From the NCBI GenBank assembly GCA_910588035.1, contig CAJUPY010000030.1, forward strand, positions 1 through 23,494: a stretch of DNA of 23,494 nucleotides, in the 5' to 3' direction. The notes under the pieces are model-generated. The model did no database searches. It had not been told where the DNA came from and saw only the letters and a list, made by a program, of their open reading frames with translations. The translations under genes were made by a program, and so were the position numbers. Shown in pieces: positions 1-7,084 of this stretch (positions are counted from its first letter, which is position 1; every line of letters begins with the position of its first letter). The DNA is from an uncultured Muribaculaceae bacterium (GTDB lineage: Bacteria; Bacteroidota; Bacteroidia; Bacteroidales; Muribaculaceae).

Positions 1-52
1 CGGCACTGAAAACGGATGTCATTCCGATTTTTTTTCCTAATAATCCTGGCAT
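1..52 (-). CDS. rplC: 50S ribosomal protein L3, N-terminal fragment (runs off the left edge)
   Basis: Only the first 17 codons are present. On the minus strand an ATG at 52-50 opens a frame reading MPGLLGKKIGMTSVFSA, the usual L3 N-terminus in Bacteroidota (seen directly; the family match is from knowledge). L3 binds 23S rRNA early in 50S assembly and lies near the peptidyl transferase centre. It follows rpsJ by 93 nt in the same direction, as expected for the first genes of the S10 operon. The spacer is A-rich on the coding strand and shows no promoter or terminator, so read-through from rpsJ is likely. The rest of the gene lies outside the window. Confidence 0.93.
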   Translation of the reverse strand, partial: MPGLLGKKIGMTSVFSA

Positions 53-145
53 TTCTTTGTTGTTTTTGAAATTGTTGGTTTATTGATTTTAAAAAGTTGG
101 AGAGAGAAGAATGGTGTTATAGGTGGTTCTTAATTGAGAGGTCTG

Positions 146-451
146 TTATACCTTGATCTCCACGTCGACTCCGCTCGGAAGTTCAAGCTTCATCAGAGCG
201 TCAACAGTCTTAGCAGTCGAGTTGTAGATGTCGATCAGACGTTTGTAAGATGACAGCTGGAACTGCTCACGTGCTTTTTTATTGACAAAGGTCGAACGGT
301 TGACAGTGAAGATGCGTTTGTGGGTTGGCAGAGGTATAGGTCCGCTGATGACCGCGCCTGTAGCTTTCACAGTCTTTACGATTTTCTCAGCCGACTTGTC
401 GACGAGATTGTGGTCGTAAGATTTGAGTTTGATGCGAATTTTCTGGCTCAT
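146..451 (-). CDS. rpsJ: 30S ribosomal protein S10
   Basis: This 101-residue protein is the usual full length for S10. Family stretches are visible: KIRIKLKSYDHNLVD at the N-terminus, then GPIPLPTHKR near residues 37-46 and VDIEIKV-like residues at the end (here VDVEIKV). S10 sits in the head of the small subunit; in other bacteria it also pairs with NusB in antitermination. The gene lies 20 nt downstream of fusA and is followed by rplC, so it joins the str and S10 clusters. The leader just before the ATG is A-rich with no clear Shine-Dalgarno site, which is typical for Bacteroidota. Confidence 0.98.
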   Translation of the reverse strand: MSQKIRIKLKSYDHNLVDKSAEKIVKTVKATGAVISGPIPLPTHKRIFTVNRSTFVNKKAREQFQLSSYKRLIDIYNSTAKTVDALMKLELPSGVDVEIKV

Positions 452-471
452 ATTTTTGATGTGTTATTTTT

Positions 472-2598
472 TTATTTCAAAAGATCAACGCGGCCCTGAC
501 ATTCGGTCAAGACATTTTTAGCGATCGAAGAGCTGACCTCGGCATAGTGGCTGAAAGTCATGGTCGAAGTAGCACGTCCCGAGGTGATTGTGCGGAGTGC
601 GGTCACATAACCGAACATCTCAGCAAGCGGAGCTTTCGCTTTGACCACGCGGGCACCCGAACGGCTTGTCTCCATTCCCTCAACCTGACCGCGACGTTTG
701 TTAAGGTCGCTGATCACGTCACCCATGCTTTCTTCAGGGGTGACGACCTCGATCTTCATGATCGGCTCGAGAAGAACAGGACCTGCTTTTTCCGATGCTT
801 TCTTGAATGCCTGGATAGCGCAGAGCTCAAACGAAAGCTGATCGGAGTCGACGGGGTGGAACGATCCGTCGAGCACGGTCACCTTGAGCTGTTCAACCGG
901 GAATCCGGCGAGAACACCGTTTTTCATCGCGCTCACGAAACCCTTCTGGATTGACGGGATGAATTCCTTGGGAATGTTACCGCCCTTGACTTCGTCAACG
1001 AACTGGAGGTTTCCTTCAAAGCCTTCGTCGATAGGCTCGACGCGAACGATGATGTCAGCGAATTTACCACGTCCACCGGTCTGCTTCTTGAATACCTCAC
1101 GGAGCTCGACGGGTTTGGTGATAGCCTCTTTATATGTAACCTGAGGACGGCCCTGGTTGCACTCTACCTTGAACTCACGACGCAGACGGTCGATGATGAT
1201 GTCGAGGTGAAGCTCACCCATACCCGAAATGACGGTCTGGCCGGTCTCCTCGTTTGTCTGAACACGGAATGTCGGGTCTTCCTCAGCAAGTTTCTGCAGA
1301 CCGACACCGAGTTTGTCGAGATCTTTCTGAGTCTTGGGCTCGACTGCGATACCGATGACGGGATCGGGGAAGTCCATAGCCTCGAGAACGATAGGAGCAT
1401 CTTCGGCGCAAAGTGTGTCACCTGTACGGATATCCTTGAAACCTACTCCGGCACCGATGTCACCACAACCGATGCGCTCTTTCGAGTTCTGTTTGTTTGA
1501 GTGCATCTGGAACAGACGTGAGATACGCTCTTTCTTGCCTGAACGGCTGTTGAGAACGTAGCTTCCGGCGTCGATGTCACCCGAGTATACACGGAAGAAG
1601 CAGAGACGGCCGACATAGGGGTCAGTAGCGATCTTGAATGCGAGAGCACACATGGGAGAATCGCTTGAAGGCTCGCGAACCTCAACCTGATCGGGATCAG
1701 ACGGGTTGGTACCTTCGATAGCACCTGCGTCCTGCGGGCTCGGGAGGTAGGCGCATACAGCGTCGAGGAGACACTGCACACCTTTGTTTTTGAACGAAGA
1801 TCCGCAGATCATCGGAACGAGATCCATCTTGAGGGTAGCGGCACGCAAAGCGCGTTTGATCTCATCTTCGGTGATTGTTGAAGGATCATCGAAATATTTA
1901 GCCATGAGATCGTCGTCATATTCGGCGATTTTCTCAAGCATCTTGTCACGATATTCTTCAGCTTCGGCTTTGAGGCTGTCGGGAATTTCGTCGACTTCGT
2001 AGTCGGCGCCCATTGTCTCGTCGTGCCAGAAGATTGCTTTCATGCGGATAAGGTCAACGACACCTTTGAAAGTCTCCTCTGCACCGATAGGAATTTGAAT
2101 CGGGCAAGGATTTGCGCCGAGAACTTCGCGGAGTTGACGTACTACCTCAAAGAAATTCGCACCCGAGCGGTCCATTTTGTTGACATAACCGATGCGGGGA
2201 ACGTTATACTTGTCAGCCTGACGCCATACGGTCTCAGACTGGGGCTCGACACCACCGACAGCACAGAATGCAGCGACAGCACCGTCAAGCACACGCAGCG
2301 AACGCTCGACCTCGACAGTGAAGTCGACGTGTCCCGGGGTGTCAATCAGGTTGATTTTATATTTTTCGTTGTTGTAGTTCCAGAAAGTGGTTGTAGCGGC
2401 CGAGGTGATTGTGATGCCTCGTTCCTGCTCCTGCTCCATCCAGTCCATCGTTGCGGCTCCGTCGTGAACCTCACCGATTTTGTGGGTAAGACCTGTATAG
2501 AAAAGAATACGCTCGGAAGTTGTTGTTTTACCGGCATCGATATGGGCCATGATGCCGATGTTGCGCGTATATTTAAGTATTTCGTCTGATTTTGCCAT
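472..2598 (-). CDS. fusA: Translation elongation factor G
   Basis: EF-G is the GTPase that drives tRNA and mRNA translocation on the ribosome and takes part in ribosome recycling. At 708 residues it has the family's normal length. The G domain is intact: AHIDAGKT at 18-25, a switch II DTPGH at 86-90 and NKMD at 140-143, plus the ERGITI switch I segment at 59-64. Later domains include SGMGELHLDI and the domain IV stretch GGRGKFA. The full set of GTPase residues and the place between rpsG and rpsJ mark it as the canonical EF-G, not the EF-G2 paralogue known in Bacteroides. It is 36 nt from rpsG and 20 nt from rpsJ and should be co-transcribed with both. Confidence 0.98.
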   Translation of the reverse strand: MAKSDEILKYTRNIGIMAHIDAGKTTTSERILFYTGLTHKIGEVHDGAATMDWMEQEQERGITITSAATTTFWNYNNEKYKINLIDTPGHVDFTVEVERSLRVLDGAVAAFCAVGGVEPQSETVWRQADKYNVPRIGYVNKMDRSGANFFEVVRQLREVLGANPCPIQIPIGAEETFKGVVDLIRMKAIFWHDETMGADYEVDEIPDSLKAEAEEYRDKMLEKIAEYDDDLMAKYFDDPSTITEDEIKRALRAATLKMDLVPMICGSSFKNKGVQCLLDAVCAYLPSPQDAGAIEGTNPSDPDQVEVREPSSDSPMCALAFKIATDPYVGRLCFFRVYSGDIDAGSYVLNSRSGKKERISRLFQMHSNKQNSKERIGCGDIGAGVGFKDIRTGDTLCAEDAPIVLEAMDFPDPVIGIAVEPKTQKDLDKLGVGLQKLAEEDPTFRVQTNEETGQTVISGMGELHLDIIIDRLRREFKVECNQGRPQVTYKEAITKPVELREVFKKQTGGRGKFADIIVRVEPIDEGFEGNLQFVDEVKGGNIPKEFIPSIQKGFVSAMKNGVLAGFPVEQLKVTVLDGSFHPVDSDQLSFELCAIQAFKKASEKAGPVLLEPIMKIEVVTPEESMGDVISDLNKRRGQVEGMETSRSGARVVKAKAPLAEMFGYVTALRTITSGRATSTMTFSHYAEVSSSIAKNVLTECQGRVDLLK

Positions 2599-2634
2599 TT
2601 TCGTAGATATATTGGAATAAGATCAATGGTTATC

Positions 2635-3111
2635 TTAGAAGCGGAAATGAGCGAACGCACGGTTGGCCTCGGCCATTTTGTGCATATCCTCTTTGCGCTT
2701 GTATGCACCTCCCTGTTCGTTGAATGCGTCTACGATTTCGGCAGCCAGCTTGTCGGCCATGGTCTTGCCGCCACGTTTGCGGGCATAGAGAATGAGATTT
2801 TTCATTGATATTGATTCCTTGCGGTCGGGGCGGATTTCAGTAGGAACCTGGAAGGTTGCACCTCCGACACGGCGTGACTTGACTTCGACAGCCGGTGTCA
2901 CGTTTTCGAGGGCTTTTTTCCAGATCTCAAGGGCTGAAAGCTCCTCGTTGGGCAGCTTAGACTTAACAATATCAAGTGCTGAATAGAAAATCGTGTATGA
3001 AGTGTTTTTCTTTCCGTCATACATCAAGTGGTTGACGAACTTCGATACACGCACGTCGTTGAACTTCGGATCGGGCAGAACGACGCGTTTTTTGGGCTTG
3101 GCTTTTCTCAT
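2635..3111 (-). CDS. rpsG: 30S ribosomal protein S7
   Basis: This 158-residue protein is a full-length S7, the primary binder of the 3' major domain of 16S rRNA and organiser of the 30S head near the E site. The N-terminus MRKAKPKKRVVLPDP, the segment KFVNHLMYDGKK (about 24-35) and the GGATFQVPTEIRPDR stretch (about 83-97) are characteristic. It is separated from rpsL by 178 nt, much more than the other gaps in the operon. In Escherichia coli S7 represses translation by binding the rpsL-rpsG spacer. Whether that holds here is unknown, but the long spacer leaves room for such a site. Confidence 0.98.
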   Translation of the reverse strand: MRKAKPKKRVVLPDPKFNDVRVSKFVNHLMYDGKKNTSYTIFYSALDIVKSKLPNEELSALEIWKKALENVTPAVEVKSRRVGGATFQVPTEIRPDRKESISMKNLILYARKRGGKTMADKLAAEIVDAFNEQGGAYKRKEDMHKMAEANRAFAHFRF

Positions 3112-3289
3112 TGTGAGTGAAAGTTGGTTTTGTTTTTGTAGGCTTGGCTGGTGTCTTCTTCAGCGGGGTTCTCTCACGCCCGCTTACTCAACCGTTGGCA
3201 GCTTTTGGCTTATCAAAAACGAGATTTAAACTTTGTTTGTTTTCTCGTGGTGCGTTCAGTAATACTTCACCGGACTTTAAAAACTCCGA
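3112..3289 (-). other. Long rpsL-rpsG intercistronic region with a possible hairpin
   Basis: This spacer is 178 nt, against 20 and 36 nt elsewhere in the operon. No reading frame or Bacteroidota promoter is evident on the coding strand. An imperfectly placed hairpin can form between AGCGGG (3162-3167) and CCCGCT (3179-3184), with an 11-nt loop. In E. coli the equivalent spacer is the S7 repressor site. A regulatory role here is only an analogy. Confidence 0.4.
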
Positions 3290-3679
3290 TTACTTCTTGG
3301 CTGCACCGGCCTTGGGACGTTTCGCGCCATATTTCGAGCGACGCTGCGTACGATCCTTAACACCGCTTGTGTCGAGTGTTCCACGGACAATGTGGTAACG
3401 GACACCGGGAAGGTCTTTTACACGGCCGCCACGAACGAGAACGATCGAGTGCTCCTGAAGATTGTGACCTTCACCCGGGATGTATGAGTTGACTTCTTTA
3501 CCGTTGGTAAGTCTCACACGGGCTACTTTACGCATTGCCGAGTTAGGTTTTTTGGGTGTGGTGGTGTAGACACGCACACACACGCCACGGCGCTGCGGGC
3601 ACGAATCCAAAGCAGGAGATTTACTCTTGTCCTCAAGAGCTACACGTCCTTTTCTTACTAATTGCTGAATAGTAGGCAT
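3290..3679 (-). CDS. rpsL: 30S ribosomal protein S12
   Basis: S12 lies at the decoding centre and helps set translational accuracy. The protein has 129 residues, a normal length. The N-terminus MPTIQQLVRKGR and the loops TTPKKPNSAMRKV and RVKDLPGVRYH are clear. The lysine in PKKPNSA that changes in streptomycin-resistant mutants is the wild-type residue. The gene is first in the str operon, followed by rpsG after 178 nt. A strong promoter match lies about 150 nt upstream. The ATG is preceded by an A-rich stretch and not by a Shine-Dalgarno motif. Confidence 0.98.
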   Translation of the reverse strand: MPTIQQLVRKGRVALEDKSKSPALDSCPQRRGVCVRVYTTTPKKPNSAMRKVARVRLTNGKEVNSYIPGEGHNLQEHSIVLVRGGRVKDLPGVRYHIVRGTLDTSGVKDRTQRRSKYGAKRPKAGAAKK

Positions 3680-3832
3680 CTTAGTCTTTTTGTTTTGTTA
3701 CTTAAAATTATCTGTCTCTTCGTTTATACTTCAATTATCAACGCAGTTCATACACATAATTGCCGCCACCTATCACTCTATCATCCAGAGACTTAGAGTT
3801 CAGGCAACGTCTTTACGGTCTGAAAAGCGTTG

Positions 3833-3864
3833 CAAATTTACGACTTAATTTTCTAATTACCAAA
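3833..3864 (-). promoter_or_regulatory. Bacteroidota-type promoter of the str operon
   Basis: On the minus strand TTTG (plus strand CAAA, 3861-3864) is followed after exactly 20 bases by TAAATTTG (plus CAAATTTA, 3833-3840). This matches the -33/-7 consensus TTTG...TAnnTTTG of the Bacteroidota primary sigma factor. Transcription should begin around 3826, giving a leader of roughly 147 nt before the rpsL start. The whole gap from 3680 to 3912 holds no gene that I can support. Confidence 0.8.
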
Positions 3865-3912
3865 TATTTCCGCACCAATCTGTGATAAAAATCGGAGCTG
3901 CGGGTGTTGTGT

Positions 3913-4605
3913 TCAGATAGTGTATATTACACCGACGCCAACAGTCAGAATATCGCCCAATGGAATCGATTTGTTAAGCACTTTCTGCCTCACATACAGG
4001 TCACACGTCGAGACTTCATAATAGACTGTCACCTGGCGTCCCAAACGGCGGTGTTGATAAGGTATGTTGTAGGTCAGACGCTGCCCAAGCCCGAGTTGAA
4101 ACCTGAGTTTGCTTGAGAAACCATAGTACCGGTCGGGATAGCTGTCTGGTTCGCTGACCCAATAGTCGTGGTGGATAATGGAATTGACAGCCAGCGAAAC
4201 TGCGAGCGGACTGATAGTAAACGGCGACCGCCGCACTTTAACGCGCCACGGCAGAAAACACTCTTTCAACGTAAGCGTGACACATGCATCCTGATTGAAT
4301 CTGCCGGGCAGAAAACCGGCATAGAAATGGGTCTCCCAGCGGTCAGACGAACCATAGTCCCACCCGACTCCAAACGAGAACATGCCTTGTCCGCCGGCAT
4401 ATTGCACACTCAACAAATTAGGAATCAGGCGCGACCAATGTTGTTGACGTTGCTCAAGACGTCGCTCATATTTCTCATTGTTTCTGAAATCGGTGGTGTC
4501 AGAGATTTCATTATCAGACAAGGATGACGCACACACAGCAAACGAAATGACCACAAAAGCGACCAAAAGCAGACCGCGTTTAAAAATCAACTGTCTCGAT
4601 CTCAT
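3913..4605 (-). CDS. Exported protein of unknown function, probable small outer-membrane beta-barrel
   Basis: I cannot assign this 230-residue protein to a named family. Residues 1-27 look like a signal peptide: basic MRSRQLIFKRG, then a hydrophobic run ending near VCASS. A charged, Glu/Gln/Arg-rich stretch follows (about 40-58). The rest is rich in Gly, Tyr, Phe and Trp with alternating polar and apolar residues, for example VQYAGGQGMFSFGVGWDYG and FYAGFLPGRF, as in short outer-membrane strands. I recall similar Bacteroidales proteins with TLK...PW and YPDRYYGFSSK segments, but this is memory and not a search. Its start lies inside the phosphoesterase lipoprotein gene (26-nt overlap), suggesting coupled translation and an envelope role. 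No later Met near the N-terminus offers a better start. Confidence 0.72.
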   Translation of the reverse strand: MRSRQLIFKRGLLLVAFVVISFAVCASSLSDNEISDTTDFRNNEKYERRLEQRQQHWSRLIPNLLSVQYAGGQGMFSFGVGWDYGSSDRWETHFYAGFLPGRFNQDACVTLTLKECFLPWRVKVRRSPFTISPLAVSLAVNSIIHHDYWVSEPDSYPDRYYGFSSKLRFQLGLGQRLTYNIPYQHRRLGRQVTVYYEVSTCDLYVRQKVLNKSIPLGDILTVGVGVIYTI

Positions 4606-5473
4606 AGCCGTCTGAGTTTATTGTCACGACAAAAAACACCCTCTTACCCATGTTGGCACACTGATGCCACAAAATTCCACGGTCATGGACATTGGTGACA
4701 GATAATCCATGATTATGTCCGTTCAGGCAGAATCCGCGTCTCCGGGTGCCTTCGAGTGTCTGATCGGCACTGTTTTCAATCACATCGTCGTCGGCACCCA
4801 TGCCGGGAAACAGCGACAGTGCATCAATGAAAGGCCTCACAACGTTATTATTGAACTCACCGTCGAGCGGACGCGAATGCATGACAGCCACAGTGTGTGT
4901 TATCGGTTCATCAACATTGACACCGTTGTATCGGGCCACTTTATCAGCATCCTCATAAATGAAGTCGAAATCGGGAATAGGCTCTGAATAGTCGTAGTCA
5001 AGAGCATTTGTGTTGAGCATCAGAAAATGGACCCCGGCAACATCAAACGAATAGTTTGTCGCTCCGAAAAGATAGTTATAAGTCTGTTTTCCATTGCCGA
5101 GTGTGTCGTGGTTGCCGATCACCGTGACATAGGGAAAACCACTTGAAGACATGATGTTCCTGAACCATACAAACTCCTTCGGCAAGCCGAAATCGGTTAT
5201 ATCTCCTCCGTTGACAATGAAATCGATGTCTCCACGACGTTTCATCGCTTTAAGAGCCTCTTTCAGTTCATCGTAAGATGTCTGCGTGTCAGTTATGAAA
5301 GCGAATCTTATGGGCAACCGGGTGTTCCGCGCCGAAATCAGACTGATATTTTTTAAGTTTATATCTGTCTCCCCTCCTATATCAGCCGCATAAGGGTGAT
5401 ATTCGAAGTTATCACATGCTGTTACAGCCAAGACTGCTCCCACGATAAAAAATTTCTTAAAAAAAGATCTCAT
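4580..5473 (-). CDS. Calcineurin-like metallophosphoesterase lipoprotein
   Basis: This 297-residue protein has a lipoprotein signal: a hydrophobic segment ending VTAC with the lipidated Cys at 20. The metallophosphatase fold is read from its metal motifs in order: D62-T-Q64, GGD (D91), GNHD (N121, H122), H199 in MHSRP, and GHNHG (H253, H255). The first motif is usually DxH, so the Gln at 64 is a variation, though DxQ forms exist in some branches of the superfamily. It is likely anchored in the envelope and hydrolyses phosphoesters, but the substrate cannot be told. It has its own upstream promoter and overlaps the downstream exported protein by 26 nt, so the two probably form a small operon. 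Confidence 0.88.
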   Translation of the reverse strand: MRSFFKKFFIVGAVLAVTACDNFEYHPYAADIGGETDINLKNISLISARNTRLPIRFAFITDTQTSYDELKEALKAMKRRGDIDFIVNGGDITDFGLPKEFVWFRNIMSSSGFPYVTVIGNHDTLGNGKQTYNYLFGATNYSFDVAGVHFLMLNTNALDYDYSEPIPDFDFIYEDADKVARYNGVNVDEPITHTVAVMHSRPLDGEFNNNVVRPFIDALSLFPGMGADDDVIENSADQTLEGTRRRGFCLNGHNHGLSVTNVHDRGILWHQCANMGKRVFFVVTINSDGYEIETVDF

Positions 5474-5501
5474 ATTCAGAATCGTAAAAACTATATTCAG
5501 A

Positions 5502-5532
5502 CAAAATTACGAAACTGAATGCTCACATCAAA
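5502..5532 (-). promoter_or_regulatory. Bacteroidota-type promoter for the phosphoesterase lipoprotein operon
   Basis: On the minus strand TTTG (plus CAAA, 5529-5532) is followed after 19 bases by TAATTTTG (plus CAAAATTA, 5502-5509), a full match to TAnnTTTG. Transcription would begin near 5495, about 22 nt before the ATG at 5473. It lies in the 90-nt gap after queG, so the lipoprotein gene can be transcribed independently of the queG operon. Confidence 0.75.
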
Positions 5533-5563
5533 AAGAGTGGGAATTTTGGTCAAATATCAGCGA

Positions 5564-6484
5564 CTATTTTCCCACATCTTTCAATGTCAGGGCATTTCTG
5601 ACCAGGCCGGCGAGCTTCGCCCGCTTTATGGCCGAACGGGCGAATATGGTGCTGAATCCATTCTGGTCAAGTTCAATGACCTGATCAAGCGAAAGAGCGG
5701 CATAATCAGGCCGCATCATGAATTCACTTCTCGGAGTGACCGCAGGCGATACGTTATGGGGACACACCTCCTGGCAACGGTCGCAACCATAGAGACATCC
5801 GTGCAGATCTGTTCCGGGCGGAAAATTGCCACGGTGTTCTATCGTAAGATACGAGAGGCAGCGACGGGCATCAAGAGTATTGTCGCCGTTGAGCGCACCG
5901 GCAGGACACGCCTTCACGCAGCGTCCGCATCGTCCGCAGTCTCCTTGCGCAGGACTGTCGGGCGGCAACGGCGCATCAGTCACGATCTCACAAAGAAAAC
6001 AGAACGACCCGGCATCTTTGACTATCAGCGTGGAATTAAGTCCGATCACCCCCACCCCGGCCTTCACAGCCCAGTAGCGCTCGGCGACCGGAGCGGTGTC
6101 GACACAAATTCTCGCGGCAAAGCCTTCTGACTCGAGAACACCGGCAATCGGGACACATAGCCGCCTGAGCACATCATGGTAGTCATCACCGAGGGCATAG
6201 CGTGCGACAGAAACGCCCGGCAAAGCAGACGGATCATAGTAGCTCATGGCAAGCACGATGACGCTCCGCGCCCCCTCTACCATGAGTCTCACGTCTGACC
6301 TGACATCGTCATAACGGGCAAGGTAGTCCATGCCGGCATTCATGCCGCTCTCGATCCAGCGCCGGCGCACAGACGCGAAAACCGGGTCGACAACATCGGC
6401 ACATGCTATTCCGAAGCCACAGAATCCGGCTCCCGCAGCCAGCTCCCGGAGTTTCGACTTACATAGGTATGGGGAGAAGCTCAT
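5564..6484 (-). CDS. queG: Epoxyqueuosine reductase
   Basis: QueG uses cobalamin and two [4Fe-4S] clusters to reduce epoxyqueuosine to queuosine at position 34 of tRNAs with GUN anticodons, the last step of the pathway. The protein has 306 residues, close to the usual size of short QueG forms without the extra C-terminal repeats. Visible are the conserved DTAPVAER segment with the probable acid D129, GVGVIGLNS (143-151), the first cluster motif C183-C186-C189-C193P and the second around C230, C234, C237 and C241P. The start at 6484 lies inside the deacetylase gene (26-nt overlap), implying coupled translation. It is the last gene of the unit, and no other queuosine gene is in the window. Confidence 0.95.
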   Translation of the reverse strand: MSFSPYLCKSKLRELAAGAGFCGFGIACADVVDPVFASVRRRWIESGMNAGMDYLARYDDVRSDVRLMVEGARSVIVLAMSYYDPSALPGVSVARYALGDDYHDVLRRLCVPIAGVLESEGFAARICVDTAPVAERYWAVKAGVGVIGLNSTLIVKDAGSFCFLCEIVTDAPLPPDSPAQGDCGRCGRCVKACPAGALNGDNTLDARRCLSYLTIEHRGNFPPGTDLHGCLYGCDRCQEVCPHNVSPAVTPRSEFMMRPDYAALSLDQVIELDQNGFSTIFARSAIKRAKLAGLVRNALTLKDVGK

Positions 6485-7076
6485 AACCTACATGTTTCAG
6501 CCACTCTATGCACTCGGCAAGCGAATGGCGCAAATTATACCACGATTTAACCGAGTCGTGGAAAACGATTATAGAGCCGTTGCGCGTATATCGCTTGACA
6601 ATCTTGATGATCTTTTCGGGAGAGAGATTGCGGTTATAGTCGCGGGTGACGACGTCATACATTATAATGCCGTAGTGCTCCTTGATTTTCCGGGCCTGAT
6701 CCCACATCATCAATCCGTGTGGAGGCCTGAAGAGATGGCTGTCGATCAAACGGTCGGCTTCGGCAATGTCACGTGCGTAGCGGTGGAAAGAAGTGCGGAA
6801 TCCCGGCAGATGATGCATGGTGTGATTGCCGAACGAGTGCCCTCTCCGCTTGATTTCCTCCAGCAGTTCGGGGTGGCGTCGAACATTGTCACCGACAAGA
6901 AAAAAGGTGGCTTTCACGTGATATTTGTCGAGCACATCAAGCACCCACGGCGTCACCTCGGGAATCGGTCCGTCGTCGAAAGTCAGGTAGGCGACCTTGC
7001 GCCCGCGTCGCGGAATACGCCAGATCGCCTCCGGAAACAGTAACCGGTAAAGCACCGGTGGTTGTTCAATCAGCAT
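6459..7076 (-). CDS. Polysaccharide deacetylase family protein (NodB fold)
   Basis: This 205-residue protein has the carbohydrate esterase 4 (NodB) motifs: TFDDGP with D34 and D35, a metal-binding GNHTMHH with H85 and H89, RPPHG at 117-121, and VFHDS with H173. These residues bind the metal and act in removing acetyl groups from sugars. The fourth motif is altered: where many members have a DW pair, this one has TRDYNR (144-149). No signal peptide or membrane segment is visible, so it may act in the cytoplasm or at the inner face of the membrane. The target glycan is unknown. It lies 8 nt after the GT117 gene and overlaps queG, which suggests a role in envelope glycan synthesis. Confidence 0.88.
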   Translation of the reverse strand: MLIEQPPVLYRLLFPEAIWRIPRRGRKVAYLTFDDGPIPEVTPWVLDVLDKYHVKATFFLVGDNVRRHPELLEEIKRRGHSFGNHTMHHLPGFRTSFHRYARDIAEADRLIDSHLFRPPHGLMMWDQARKIKEHYGIIMYDVVTRDYNRNLSPEKIIKIVKRYTRNGSIIVFHDSVKSWYNLRHSLAECIEWLKHVGYELLPIPM

Positions 7077-7084
7077 CTCCTGCC

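Noticed and set aside
2023..2589. Plus-strand open frame of 188 codons
   Set aside because: It is antisense to the conserved G domain of fusA, and its sequence resembles no family known to me.
5519..6130. Plus-strand open frame of 203 codons
   Set aside because: It is antisense to queG, including both cysteine cluster motifs, with no support of its own.
6330..7043. Plus-strand open frame of 237 codons across queG and the deacetylase gene
   Set aside because: It is antisense to two genes with clear catalytic motifs and has no promoter of its own.
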